From contig JAZJZF010000038.1 in NCBI GenBank assembly GCA_040389965.1, positions 1 to 64,000 of the forward strand: 64,000 nucleotides of DNA, written 5' to 3'. This stretch comes from UBA4416 sp040389965. Its GTDB lineage: Bacteria > Bacteroidota > Bacteroidia > B-17B0 > Aurantibacillaceae. Numbering within the stretch: position 1 is the stretch's first letter; each line of letters opens with the position of its first letter. The position numbers were made by a program, and so were the translations under genes. Below, piece after piece: positions 46,234-54,773 of the stretch. The notes under the pieces are model-generated. The model saw nothing but the letters and a program-made list of their open reading frames with translations, made no database searches and was not told where the DNA came from.

Positions 46234-47511
46234 TTATTCCGCCAGAAATTGCTCCATAACCGTGTAAACCTGTTTCAATTCGTTTTCGGTAATGCAATAA
46301 GGAGTAATTACATATAAAATATTGCCAAGTGGCCTTACAATGATCTTACGTTTAAGAAAATAAGCGGCTATACTTTCTGATGCGGTATTCAAATAATGGG
46401 TGTGCTCTTCTGTGTTTATTTCGAGCGCCAGCACAGTTCCCAGAGATCTTACATCGGTTAGTTTCGGATGTTGCATATGCTTAAGCACAAAAGATTTATG
46501 AAGCGATGAGATCCTATTTATCTGCTGCCATGTCTCTTCTTTTTCCATAAGGTCGAGACTTGCCAAACCCGCTGAGCAAGCCGTTGGATTTGCCGTGTAG
46601 CTATGCCCGTGAAAAAACGTTTTGGTTTTATCATCACTCACACAGGCATCATAAATAAACTGCGCACAACTGGTTACTCCCAGGGGCATGTAGCCGCCTG
46701 TAAGCCCTTTAGAGAGGCAAATAATATCGGGTTTATGTTCTAAATAATCGCTGGCGAAAAACTTTCCGGTACGTCCAAAGCCTGTCATGACCTCGTCGGC
46801 AATGCAAATAATATGGTTCGCTCTGCATAAAGCAATCAGCTCATTCAAATGAGCCGCTTCATACATGATCATGCCCGAAGCGCCCTGTATTAAAGGCTCA
46901 AATATAAAGCCCGCAATATCATGATGATTGATAAACCAGGATTGCAGGGTTGATTTGATGTCTTCTATATTTTCAGCCGTTGGTACCGGGATATGGATCA
47001 CATCAAACAACAGATTTTCAAAGGCATTGTTAAACACATTGCGCGCTCCTACGCTCATTCCGCCAAAAGTATCACCATGGTAGGCGTTTTCGAAAGCAAT
47101 GAATTTTTTCTTTTGTACACCTGTATTATGCCAGTATTGAAGTACCATTTTTAAGCCTACTTCAACGGCTGTGGAACCATTATCGGAGTAAAATATTTTA
47201 GACTGGTTATCAGGTAAATGCTTTATTAAACGTTCTGCCAGATTAACCGCAGGCTCATGTGTAAAGGCGCTAAAAATAGCATGCTCCAGAGTATGTAGCT
47301 GTTCGCTTACTTTTTGAGAAATGTAGGGATGGCAATGCCCATGCAAATTAACCCACCAACTCGATATGCCATCGAGTAATTTATTGCCGTCTGCATCATA
47401 AAAATAAGCGCCTTCTCCCCTAACAAGTTGCACCGGAGCTTCGGCATATTTTAAATGGGTAAAAGGATGCCAAACATGTTGACTGTCTTTGGATATAATA
47501 GATTCGGACAA
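46234..47511 (-). CDS. bioA: Adenosylmethionine-8-amino-7-oxononanoate aminotransferase
   Basis: This PLP enzyme makes 7,8-diaminopelargonate in biotin synthesis. It shows DSQHVWHPFTHLKYA, LLDGISSWWVNLHGHCHP, AYHGDTFGGMSVGAR, DEVMTGFGRTG and the PLP lysine in CLSKGLTGGYMPLG. I choose the TTG at 47511 (LSESIISKDSQHVWHPF). The frame is open to an ATG at 47568, but family members begin here and an exact -7 box lies at 47534-47541, downstream of that ATG. It is divergent from the biotin-dependent carboxylase at 47987. Other bio genes are not in the window. Confidence 0.93.
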   Translation of the reverse strand: MSESIISKDSQHVWHPFTHLKYAEAPVQLVRGEGAYFYDADGNKLLDGISSWWVNLHGHCHPYISQKVSEQLHTLEHAIFSAFTHEPAVNLAERLIKHLPDNQSKIFYSDNGSTAVEVGLKMVLQYWHNTGVQKKKFIAFENAYHGDTFGGMSVGARNVFNNAFENLLFDVIHIPVPTAENIEDIKSTLQSWFINHHDIAGFIFEPLIQGASGMIMYEAAHLNELIALCRANHIICIADEVMTGFGRTGKFFASDYLEHKPDIICLSKGLTGGYMPLGVTSCAQFIYDACVSDDKTKTFFHGHSYTANPTACSAGLASLDLMEKEETWQQINRISSLHKSFVLKHMQHPKLTDVRSLGTVLALEINTEEHTHYLNTASESIAAYFLKRKIIVRPLGNILYVITPYCITENELKQVYTVMEQFLAE

Positions 47512-47533
47512 AGTAGTATTGATTAGTGTTTTG

Positions 47534-47541
47534 CAAAAATA
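47534..47541 (-). promoter_or_regulatory. -7 box for bioA
   Basis: TATTTTTG on the minus strand is an exact TAnnTTTG match, 22 nt before the TTG start. TTTG further upstream is 24 bp away, longer than usual. Confidence 0.45.
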
Positions 47542-47599
47542 CCTTTCTTTTCCTGACGAAAAAAACAAACACGTTTAAACGCAACATCCTATTAGTTTT

Positions 47600-47875
47600 T
47601 AATATAAAGTAGTTGGGCGCGTCACTTCGGGTCAGGCTCCTCAGCCGTGATCCGCTAACACAGATCATTATCAGGAGCTTTTTCCCGCTTTTCGCTATAT
47701 CTTTTTGGCAAAGCTGCAGCCAAAAAGGATGCCGCTACAATCGGGGCTATGGTTGTAATTTCAAATGAACACTGCGCCAGGGACGAAGCGGTTTGTTTGA
47801 GCTCCTTTGTTTGAACCGCAGGGCAAACAAAGAGCGAGTAGCGACGGCCCGCCCGGGCGCCCAAAAAATAAAATA
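47600..47875. repeat. GC-rich, hairpin-rich intergenic element
   Basis: The 418-bp gap between bioA and the carboxylase has no convincing gene. It contains hairpins CTTTTTGGC/GCCAAAAAG (47701-47709 with 47719-47727) and CTTTGTTTG/CAAACAAAG (47805-47813 with 47824-47832), plus a GC-rich block with CGCCCGGGCG near 47850-47862. The GC content is far above the surroundings. Read on the minus strand, phrases such as GATTGTAGCGGCATCCTTTT and ATAGCGAAAAGCGGGA recall intergenic elements that I have seen in many Bacteroidota genomes. Only one copy is in this window. The promoters for both flanking genes lie outside it. Confidence 0.5.
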
Positions 47876-47955
47876 AGGTATTCTACCCTATCGGGATTAT
47901 TCTCATCTGTTAAATCCTTCTTCATAATTTTCCTTTCAAATAATTAACCAATCAT

Positions 47956-47963
47956 TATATTTG
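47956..47963 (+). promoter_or_regulatory. -7 box for the acyl-CoA carboxylase
   Basis: TATATTTG is an exact TAnnTTTG match, 23 nt before the ATG. TTTC at 47933-47936 sits 19 bp upstream, at the -33 position. Confidence 0.5.
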
Positions 47964-47986
47964 GTCTTCTAAAAAACAAAAACACA

Positions 47987-49606
47987 ATGGACTTAGAGTT
48001 TAATAAAAACGACGATAAAATGCGTTTGCTCATTTCTCAAATGGAGCATCGCTTAAATAAAATATACGAAGGCGGTGGTAAAAAACGCATCGAAAAATTA
48101 CACGAGCAAGGAAAGATGAGTGCGCGTGAGCGTATTGATTTTTTATTGGATAAAGACACGCCCCGTTTTGAAATGGGTGCCTTTGCCGGTTATGAAATGT
48201 ATGCGGAACATGGCGGCTGCCCGGGTGGTGGCGTAGTAATCGTTATTGGGTATGTAAGTGGTAAGCAATGTATTGTGGTAGCAAATGATGCCACTGTAAA
48301 AGCAGGAGCCTGGTTCCCGATAACGGGTAAAAAGAATTTACGTGCACAGGAAATTGCCATGGAAAACCGTTTGCCAATTATTTATTTGGTAGATAGCGCC
48401 GGTGTGTATTTACCGTTACAGGACGAAATTTTTCCTGACAAAGAACACTTTGGCCGTATCTTCCGTAATAACGCCATCATGAGTGGTATGGGCATTTTAC
48501 AGGTATCTGCCGTTATGGGAAGTTGTGTGGCAGGTGGTGCCTATTTACCAATTATGAGCGATGAAGCCATGATTGTGGATAAAACAGGATCTATCTTTTT
48601 AGCAGGTTCTTATTTAGTGAAAGCGGCTATTGGCGAAACCATTGATAACGAAACATTGGGTGGTGCCACAACGCATTGCGAAATAAGCGGTGTAACCGAT
48701 TATAAATGTAAAGACGATGCCGATTGCCTAACCCGCATCCGTAACATTATGAGTAAAGTGGGCGCATATGATAAAGCCGGCTTTAACCGCGAAACCCCTG
48801 CCCTACCTAAAAAAGAACCTAAAGATATTTACGGTATCCTTAACGACAAGCAATATGAAATGCGTGAGATCATTGAGCGTATTGTAGATAATGGCGAACA
48901 TGAAGAATACAAAGAACTATACGGACAATCGATTGTGTGTACTTACGCACGCATTGATGGCTGGGCGGTTGGTATTGTTGCCAACCAACGTAAAGTGGTA
49001 AAAAGCAAGAAAGGCGAAATGCAGTTTGGTGGTGTTATTTACAGCGATAGTGCTGATAAAGCAGCACGTTTTATCATGAACTGTAACCAGAAAAAAATTC
49101 CTTTGGTATTCCTGCAGGATGCCACCGGCTTTATGGTTGGCTCTCGTAGCGAGCATGGCGGTATTATTAAAGACGGTGCTAAACTGGTAAGTGCCATGGC
49201 AAACTCGGTAGTACCAAAATTCACCATCATATTAGGAAACAGCTACGGTGCTGCTAACTACGCGATGTGTGGTAAAGCATACGACCCCCGTTTAATTGTT
49301 GGTTGGCCAACAGCGCAAGTTGCTGTAATGGGTGGCGCACAGGCTGCCAAAGTATTGGTGCAAATTGAAGTAGCTTCTTTAAAAGCCAAAGGCGAAGAAA
49401 TTACTCCTGAAAAAGAAGCAGAATTATATAACAAAACAAAAGACAAATACGATACTCAAACTACGCCTTATTATGCGGCTTCGCGCTTATGGCTGGATGC
49501 TATTATTGATCCTTTGCACACACGTAAAGTCATTAGCATGGGTATTGAAATGGCCGATCATGCTCCTATTACAAAACAATACAACGTTGGCGTTTTACAA
49601 ACCTAA
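47987..49606 (+). CDS. Acyl-CoA carboxylase, carboxyltransferase (beta) subunit
   Basis: The 539-residue protein belongs to the PccB/MccB family. It shows KLHEQGKMSARERIDFLLD, a crotonase-like N-half with YLVDSAGVYLPLQDEIFPD, GSCVAGGAYLPIMSDEAMIV and the C-half with FLQDATGFMVGSRSEHGGI, SYGAANYAMCGKAYDPR and AVMGGAQAAKVL. It transfers CO2 from biotin to an acyl-CoA. The motif VYLPLQDEIFPDKEHFG is closer to methylcrotonyl-CoA carboxylase-type beta subunits than to standard PccB, so methylcrotonyl-CoA or propionyl-CoA are both possible substrates. The biotin-carrying alpha subunit is not in the window. Confidence 0.9.
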   Translation: MDLEFNKNDDKMRLLISQMEHRLNKIYEGGGKKRIEKLHEQGKMSARERIDFLLDKDTPRFEMGAFAGYEMYAEHGGCPGGGVVIVIGYVSGKQCIVVANDATVKAGAWFPITGKKNLRAQEIAMENRLPIIYLVDSAGVYLPLQDEIFPDKEHFGRIFRNNAIMSGMGILQVSAVMGSCVAGGAYLPIMSDEAMIVDKTGSIFLAGSYLVKAAIGETIDNETLGGATTHCEISGVTDYKCKDDADCLTRIRNIMSKVGAYDKAGFNRETPALPKKEPKDIYGILNDKQYEMREIIERIVDNGEHEEYKELYGQSIVCTYARIDGWAVGIVANQRKVVKSKKGEMQFGGVIYSDSADKAARFIMNCNQKKIPLVFLQDATGFMVGSRSEHGGIIKDGAKLVSAMANSVVPKFTIILGNSYGAANYAMCGKAYDPRLIVGWPTAQVAVMGGAQAAKVLVQIEVASLKAKGEEITPEKEAELYNKTKDKYDTQTTPYYAASRLWLDAIIDPLHTRKVISMGIEMADHAPITKQYNVGVLQT

Positions 49607-50011
49607 ATGCTGGAACAAGAAGCCATACATATCATTAAAGAGGTAGATCTGCCGGAAGCAAACGTTGCGCTAATGTCTGATGGAATTATGTATGTTTTAT
49701 TTAAAGAGAATTCCATGCTGGATATTACTTTGCAGCTTAAGTTATTTGCGACCTACGATGAAATAACACAAGGTAAAAAAGTACCTTTTTTATTTATTGC
49801 CGATGATGGCGTAACCGTTACAAAAGAAGCAAGGGAAAATGCCATTCTCCAGGAAAAAAACGTACCGCGCTTAGCATCTGCGATATTGGTGACAAGCCTT
49901 GCTTATAAATTAGTGGCTAATTTTTACCTACAGTTTAATAAACCTAAAATACCTTATAAGGTATTTACCTCTAGAAATGCAGCTATTGAATGGCTGAGTC
50001 AGTTTTTGTAG
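49607..50011 (+). CDS. STAS/SpoIIAA-like small protein of unknown function
   Basis: The 134-residue protein starts directly after the stop of the carboxylase gene (TAAATG). The ending KVFTSRNAAIEWLSQFL and the layout EDLPEANVALMSDGIMYV are of a Bacteroidota family that I recall as DUF7793, with a SpoIIAA/STAS-like fold. Tight coupling suggests a shared transcript, but a role in carboxylation is not shown. Confidence 0.65.
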   Translation: MLEQEAIHIIKEVDLPEANVALMSDGIMYVLFKENSMLDITLQLKLFATYDEITQGKKVPFLFIADDGVTVTKEARENAILQEKNVPRLASAILVTSLAYKLVANFYLQFNKPKIPYKVFTSRNAAIEWLSQFL

Positions 50012-50089
50012 TAGTATTGCTTTTACTTTTTTTCTTGATAAGGTAATTGTGTATTACCTAATTGTCCAGTTCAAGCAAATGTTTGAGAT

Positions 50090-50285
50090 TGTTTATCGTC
50101 CTAACATCTTATGTTCTTTTTACTTTTTTTCTTGATAAAAAAAGTAAACAAAAAAATCAAGGACGAACACCAACCTCCATTTTTTTGCGCACAAGCCCGC
50201 CCAGGAAACGGAGTAAAAAATGGGGGTTCGCACTGTTCGTCCCCAGCAGCCGCACTATTACCAATGTATGCAGTAACGTATTTAT
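50090..50285 (+). repeat. Pseudoknot repeat, copy A (complete)
   Basis: The first stem is 50119-50130 with 50137-50148 (12 bp), with the loop CTTGAT (50131-50136). Its exact complement ATCAAG is at 50156-50161, allowing an H-type pseudoknot. A second hairpin follows: outer stem GGACGAAC/GTTCGTCC (50161-50168 with 50235-50242) and inner stem around CCTCCATTTTTT/AAAAAATGGGGG (50173-50186 with 50215-50227). The tail CAGCCGCACTATTACCAA, then TGTATGCAGT, is shared with the other copies. Short reading frames across it are accidental. Confidence 0.8.
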
Positions 50286-50360
50286 TTTCAATAACGATCT
50301 GTTGATTCAAACTAAAGCATTATGGAATTTCTAATTTTAAAAACAGATTAAACCTCATGA

Positions 50361-50537
50361 ATAAAAGCGCGTGGGTTTGTCAAAACGCGATGATGGTTAG
50401 GGGTGAATTTTATTTTTTTTAGATGAGCCCGAAAAAGCTTTAGTTCTCTTTCGGTTGCGAACCTTAAAAAATAAAAGAGCGCGTGGGAATCGTTTTGACT
50501 TGTCTTTTTGTTTCTTTTTTGACTAAGAAAAAAGAAA
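50361..50537. repeat. Downstream part of the repeat region after copy A
   Basis: ATAAAAGCGCGTGGG (50361-50375) recurs as ATAAAAGAGCGCGTGGG (50471-50487), and the same AAAAGCGCGTGG follows copy D at about 57408. GTCAAAACG (50379-50387) and CGTTTTGAC (50491-50499) form a 9-bp inverted repeat. TTTCTTTTTT/AAAAAAGAAA (50511-50520 with 50528-50537) is a degenerate first stem without its pseudoknot partner. No gene is seen from 50012 to 50626. Confidence 0.6.
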
Positions 50538-50626
50538 GCACTAAAAAAAGAAAATATATTGTGTTTGAGAATACATCTCCTCCTGCGTTGGATCGCAATG
50601 ACGAAATTGTTTTCAATAATTCGCCC

Positions 50627-51154
50627 TTACTCCCTCCATTGTTTAGGCTTTGGGTACTTACCTATTTTATTGGGATCAAACTTACAGGTATAGGATGTTT
50701 GGCCTTCAGATTTTGAATAAGTAGCGATCAGGTTTTGCTTAAATTCCTTTGACTGTAAAAACGGAACATCACTCTTTTGATGTATGCTATCCAAATCAAG
50801 CAAATGGATTCTGAACTCTTCTATTGTTGGATCGTCGGGGAATTCGTTATGGATGATCTCGCCCCATGTCCAGCTGCAGGAGTAAGCGTTGGGGTTCCAG
50901 CCTTTGCCGCTTAGCACAAGATCTAAGGTATTACCTGATTTAATATGTGCCAGCGTATTAAAGGTGCAGGAACAGCTATCCGAAAACGGCGGGCCGCCAT
51001 CGTTGTTATCACCTATGCTTTCAACCATATCGTTTATGGCATTAAGGGTATCTATATATTTTATGGTAACGGCTTGCGGAAGTTCTTTTGGAGCTTCGTT
51101 ACAGGAAAATAAGAAGATAGCGGAGGCTATGATTAAACGGATACTGAGTTTCAT
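50627..51154 (-). CDS. Lipoprotein of unknown function
   Basis: The 175-residue protein has a lipoprotein signal (FLFSCNEAPK, Cys at residue 18). It is rich in Cys, Ser and Trp in the middle (PPFSDSCSCTFNTLAHIKSG, NAYSCSWTWGEIIHNEFPDD), which suggests disulfides. I do not recognise the family. It is followed upstream by another lipoprotein gene, 12 nt away. Confidence 0.6.
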   Translation of the reverse strand: MKLSIRLIIASAIFLFSCNEAPKELPQAVTIKYIDTLNAINDMVESIGDNNDGGPPFSDSCSCTFNTLAHIKSGNTLDLVLSGKGWNPNAYSCSWTWGEIIHNEFPDDPTIEEFRIHLLDLDSIHQKSDVPFLQSKEFKQNLIATYSKSEGQTSYTCKFDPNKIGKYPKPKQWRE

Positions 51155-51166
51155 GTGGAGTGGTAA

Positions 51167-51586
51167 TTATCTTAATGGAATAGCAGGATTCTTTGTAATA
51201 TTCATCAGGGTATCAACTATGGTGCGTTTATCTTTCAATAAAGGATTTGTTGCCTTTAAAAAATACACCTTACCGGGTTTGTAGATAAAATTATAGTTTG
51301 ACAGGCGCTTGTCAAATTTGTGACCTACAGTATCTATTGGCAGAAAAGAATGAAAGGTTATGGTGCCATTATCAAAATAAAATTCACCGCTATCATGGGT
51401 ACCATCCATACAGCTCCAGGTATCAAAGGTATAGATATGATTTCGGTGAAAACTCATTTTCGTAAACAGAATATGAAAGCTATCGATGTTTTCATACGTA
51501 CCGTATAATTCCTCCGGGTAGGTGGGTTTACAGCTAACAAAAGCCGCAAGTGCGAACAGAATGGGCACTACTAAAATTCTTTTCAT
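51167..51586 (-). CDS. Lipoprotein of unknown function
   Basis: The 139-residue protein has a lipoprotein signal (AAFVSCKPTYPEE, Cys at residue 19), followed by a beta-rich body like a lipocalin-type lipoprotein (GTYENIDSFHILFTKMSFHRN, YTFDTWSCMDGTHDSGEFYFD). Function is unknown. It overlaps nothing and lies between two other small genes of the same orientation. Confidence 0.6.
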   Translation of the reverse strand: MKRILVVPILFALAAFVSCKPTYPEELYGTYENIDSFHILFTKMSFHRNHIYTFDTWSCMDGTHDSGEFYFDNGTITFHSFLPIDTVGHKFDKRLSNYNFIYKPGKVYFLKATNPLLKDKRTIVDTLMNITKNPAIPLR

Positions 51587-51590
51587 TTCT

Positions 51591-51833
51591 TTAAAGAGGA
51601 ACCATTTTTTGTGACACTCTTAGCAAATATAACAAGAAAACAGATGACAACACCTCGTCTAAAAAACGGATCCTAAAATACACATCTTCGGTAATGGTAT
51701 TGAAGTTTGCGGGCAGGCAATGGTTGTTATGAAGCAGGAAATGAAAGAACACCTGTTGGAGGCTTCTCCTTAAACTATCTGGACCGGCAAAGTCCAGTAA
51801 TTCTTCGAGGGAGGCAATGAGGCTTGTATCCAT
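51591..51833 (-). CDS. Possible small protein of unknown function
   Basis: The 80-residue frame ends 4 nt before the next ATG, as in an operon. The sequence (IASLEELLDFAGPDSLRRSL, YFRIRFLDEVLSSVFLLYLL) is helical and amphipathic, without a signal peptide. It has no family that I recognise. It could be a spurious frame; spacing is the main support. Confidence 0.35.
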   Translation of the reverse strand: MDTSLIASLEELLDFAGPDSLRRSLQQVFFHFLLHNNHCLPANFNTITEDVYFRIRFLDEVLSSVFLLYLLRVSQKMVPL

Positions 51834-51948
51834 AACAAAGGTTTTATTAATGGATACACTATTCAGAATTTAAAATGAGATAAACGGTAGCTTGTATACT
51901 ACCGATTGGTTTGAATTTAGGATGTTATATTATAATGCGGCTAAGGGA

Positions 51949-52905
51949 CTATTTATCATTCTTTGAATCTGCCAATTGTTCAAGATGCTTCTCTCCTGAA
52001 ACAACAAGTCCTTTTAAATCTGCTATGTCGTAAGAGTATAGTATTCTATCATTGTTTCTGTTTTTTTCAATATACGCACCCCAACTATCTAATTGCTTTT
52101 TATAAATATTATACTCTGAAGGAAACTGCTGTTTATGTCGATCATAAAATCCCGTTATTTGTGATAAATATCCAAAATAATCACCTGCATTTTCCCAACC
52201 AGTTAAAACAATACTTTTTGTAACTGTTTTAGCATCTTGTTGTAAATTTACATAATCACTTTTATCTTTTGCATTTTTACTAAAAAAGGTAATAAGGAAA
52301 AAAAAGCCTACGAAAATTAATAATGCAGCTGAAATTATTATTGTAATATGTTTTTTGAAATTCACTGAAACAAACTGATGCCTTTTATCTTCATCCAACT
52401 TATTATTATACTTTGTTATGAATTTTGTTCCGTTTGCGTTGGTATACTCAACAATAAACTCTCCTGACGTTAATATAGCAGGCTTATTTTTAAGAATAAT
52501 TTCCGAAGTAGTTCCAGTTCCTTCGTAAGATAAGCTAAACCTTGCAATAGCATTAATTTCATTATTTGGACTTAATGGTTTAAAACTATCAATGTTAGGA
52601 ATAATTTTAAACGATTTATCAAAAACAGGCTTTATCAATTTTAAGTTATAAGCTGTATATTCAGAATTATTGCGAAAAGAAATTTGATAATCCCATGTCA
52701 ACTCAAAATTGTATATTACCTCTGTTACAAAGGTTGGACTAGTTAAATCATTTCTTGAAGAAATGCCTTTAGATCTTTGTCCTGAGCTATCGAATTTTAA
52801 AACAAAATATATTCTTGGTTGATCGAAGTATTTTTTCTTTATTGGAGGTATTAATGCTCCTATAAACGTTTTAAATCCAGTTGATATAACACTTACTACT
52901 TCCAT
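51949..52905 (-). CDS. Membrane-anchored protein at the end of the FRG/DUF262 operon
   Basis: The 318-residue protein has a beta-rich N-terminal domain (about 25-185), a single transmembrane helix (HITIIISAALLIFVGFFFLI, about 188-212) and a helical C-terminal domain (about 215-315). There is no signal peptide. I do not recognise it. It is last of six same-strand genes (55857 to 51949) and 55 nt after the DUF262 gene. Anchoring at the membrane would be in line with an effector or receptor part, but this is inference. Confidence 0.6.
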   Translation of the reverse strand: MEVVSVISTGFKTFIGALIPPIKKKYFDQPRIYFVLKFDSSGQRSKGISSRNDLTSPTFVTEVIYNFELTWDYQISFRNNSEYTAYNLKLIKPVFDKSFKIIPNIDSFKPLSPNNEINAIARFSLSYEGTGTTSEIILKNKPAILTSGEFIVEYTNANGTKFITKYNNKLDEDKRHQFVSVNFKKHITIIISAALLIFVGFFFLITFFSKNAKDKSDYVNLQQDAKTVTKSIVLTGWENAGDYFGYLSQITGFYDRHKQQFPSEYNIYKKQLDSWGAYIEKNRNNDRILYSYDIADLKGLVVSGEKHLEQLADSKNDK

Positions 52906-52960
52906 TAATTTTCGTGCTTTTTAAATTCACTTATGTATATGTATTTAAGAAAATATACAC

Positions 52961-54028
52961 TTATAGCCCCTTTTTTAAGTATTCTACAAGTATTCTATAC
53001 CTCTCCTTTATCGAACCTGCATCATTTGTTCCCTGAAGTGATAGTCGATCGAATTCTATTAAATCGTAATTTGCTAATTTAATATCCCTTTCAGCTAAGT
53101 CTTTATTCTTTTTGATCTCATCCCTAAAGTTTAAAAGATGCTTTCTCGTTATGTTTTTAAGTCTTTTGTATAGTATATCTCTAAATAATAGATAATAGAT
53201 TGGAATAATACTTTGAGTTCTTAAAAGCGGATCATGGTCAGAAAAGACACTTGACATATTCGTTAAAACTTGAAGAGTTATCTTTTCAATGTCTGCAACT
53301 TTTAATTTGGAATCAGATTTATAATTTTCAACTAACGCATCTAAAAAAGTTTTTTTAGTATCATAAATTCTAGCGACTTTCTGTTGCTGATAGTGCTCGA
53401 TAAAAAGAAGCCTAACAGATACCTCTAAAAACTGAAAGCGTTTATTTGAGAATTTCACTTTATTTTTAAAAAACGGCTCATTAGATAATTTTTTAATTGA
53501 TTTTACTAAGGGGCCACCAATCGCATTTCTTTTTTCTGCAGAGTTTAGAGGAACAGCTTCGTTTAATCGAAGAAACATATCATCAATTAAATCCATATCG
53601 TCCGTTTCTACACATGTTATTGGAAGTTCAAATGATTCAAATGACATTTTGAGTTTAGGATAATGCTCCGCAATATCCTTATAATATAGGTTTGCAGCTT
53701 TTACTTTTGGATCTCTTAAATATTCAAAATATTGAGATAATGGAAATTCTCCTCCAATGAACTTCAGAATTGTTTCAATCCTTTGTCTTCCATCAATTAC
53801 CGCAAACTCTTTACCTATTTTCTTTTTCTGTTCAAATGGAAGAACATGAAAATATAATTTCGGAATATCATAATCATTCAAAATAGAGTCAATAAGCAAC
53901 TGTCGTTTTTCAATGGGCCATATGTCGCCATTTCTTTGATATTCTGGATTAAATAGAATAATATCTTTTTCAAACTGTAATCTTAAGATATTACTGTTCT
54001 TTTTTGCATATGTCGATATATAACTCAT
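52961..54028 (-). CDS. DUF262-domain protein (ParB/GmrS-like), no DUF1524
   Basis: The 355-residue protein begins with a clear DUF262 domain: FNPEYQRNGDIWPIEKRQLL, DSILNDYDIPKLYF, FAVIDGRQRIETILKF and LNEAVPLNSAEKRNAIGGPL. DUF262 has a ParB/sulfiredoxin-like nucleotide-binding fold and is found in GmrSD-type restriction and other defence proteins. The HNH domain (DUF1524) that often follows is absent; the C-terminal half is helical and unrecognised. It overlaps the FRG gene by one base (TAATG), so the two are made together. The DGQR-like ATP motif (DGRQR) is intact. Confidence 0.85.
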   Translation of the reverse strand: MSYISTYAKKNSNILRLQFEKDIILFNPEYQRNGDIWPIEKRQLLIDSILNDYDIPKLYFHVLPFEQKKKIGKEFAVIDGRQRIETILKFIGGEFPLSQYFEYLRDPKVKAANLYYKDIAEHYPKLKMSFESFELPITCVETDDMDLIDDMFLRLNEAVPLNSAEKRNAIGGPLVKSIKKLSNEPFFKNKVKFSNKRFQFLEVSVRLLFIEHYQQQKVARIYDTKKTFLDALVENYKSDSKLKVADIEKITLQVLTNMSSVFSDHDPLLRTQSIIPIYYLLFRDILYKRLKNITRKHLLNFRDEIKKNKDLAERDIKLANYDLIEFDRLSLQGTNDAGSIKERYRILVEYLKKGL

Positions 54029-54759
54029 TATATTTCTTTTTTAAGTGTTTCACCAATACTGGATAATTCAGGGAATAATTGAAATTTATCAATCCCACAT
54101 AGCTTCAACTCTTTTAATATTTCCTTTTTAGAGCTTGCTGGAATTAAATATCGCCAAACATGTTTTTTATCATTAATTTCCTCTATAGCCGATTTTTTTT
54201 TATGAAATATTGTAAATGTCCCTTGTTGAGCCTGCATTCGAGGAGTATTTCTTGTAGATATGGTCGCAGCAGGCCCCATAACGTTAGTTTTATCAGCGTG
54301 ATAACTTTTAGGACTATAATTTTCTAATTCATTTATGCCTGGAATGTCGAAAGTTTCATCTGGTTCAATTGACGCGTGTTTATTTAATTCTGTTGGTAAT
54401 AAAACCCATAAAGCTCCTTCTTTGTCTAGATTGTCTTCACAAGCAAAGTAAAGTGCGACTAACGAGCTTTCTGTCCAATCAAGTAGTCTTGTTGGAACTC
54501 CATGATGTTGCATAACAAATAACCAATCAAAGTCTTCACTGCAATTTGTTGCTACTAATAAACTAGCATTTTGTTTAAACTTTTTTATTAAAGTCATTTC
54601 AGAAACACTAGTTGATTTTCTGTAGAGTGAAGGTATTAATTTATGTTCTTTTTTTGTTTGACCTCTAAACCAAATAGGTCCGTTATGAGATTTACTATCT
54701 ATCTTTAGTTTTTGAATTAGATCAGAAACGCTTTTAATTTCTTTGTCTTTGTATTTCAT
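54028..54759 (-). CDS. FRG-domain protein
   Basis: The 243-residue protein consists mainly of an FRG domain: GPIWFRGQTKKEHKLIPSLYRK with the Phe-Arg-Gly triplet, then LFVMQHHGVPTRLLDWTESS and LVALYFACEDN. FRG domains are found in phage and defence-linked proteins; their biochemical role is unknown. The C-terminal part has RNTPRMQAQQGTFTIFHKK and LKLCGIDKFQLFPELSSIG, both common in the family. It lies between a 104-residue small gene (14 nt) and the DUF262 gene. Confidence 0.9.
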   Translation of the reverse strand: MKYKDKEIKSVSDLIQKLKIDSKSHNGPIWFRGQTKKEHKLIPSLYRKSTSVSEMTLIKKFKQNASLLVATNCSEDFDWLFVMQHHGVPTRLLDWTESSLVALYFACEDNLDKEGALWVLLPTELNKHASIEPDETFDIPGINELENYSPKSYHADKTNVMGPAATISTRNTPRMQAQQGTFTIFHKKKSAIEEINDKKHVWRYLIPASSKKEILKELKLCGIDKFQLFPELSSIGETLKKEI

Positions 54760-54773
54760 TTGCTTTATTAGTG

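Noticed and set aside
47655..47864. A 69-codon minus-strand frame in the GC-rich element
   Set aside because: The frame follows inverted repeats and high GC; the protein has no recognisable domain.
50062..50334. Open frames of 64-90 codons on both strands in the 50.1-50.3 kb gap
   Set aside because: They run across the hairpins of pseudoknot repeat copy A; frames exist on both strands because of the symmetry, and related copies at 57.3 and 59.3 kb do not keep them open.
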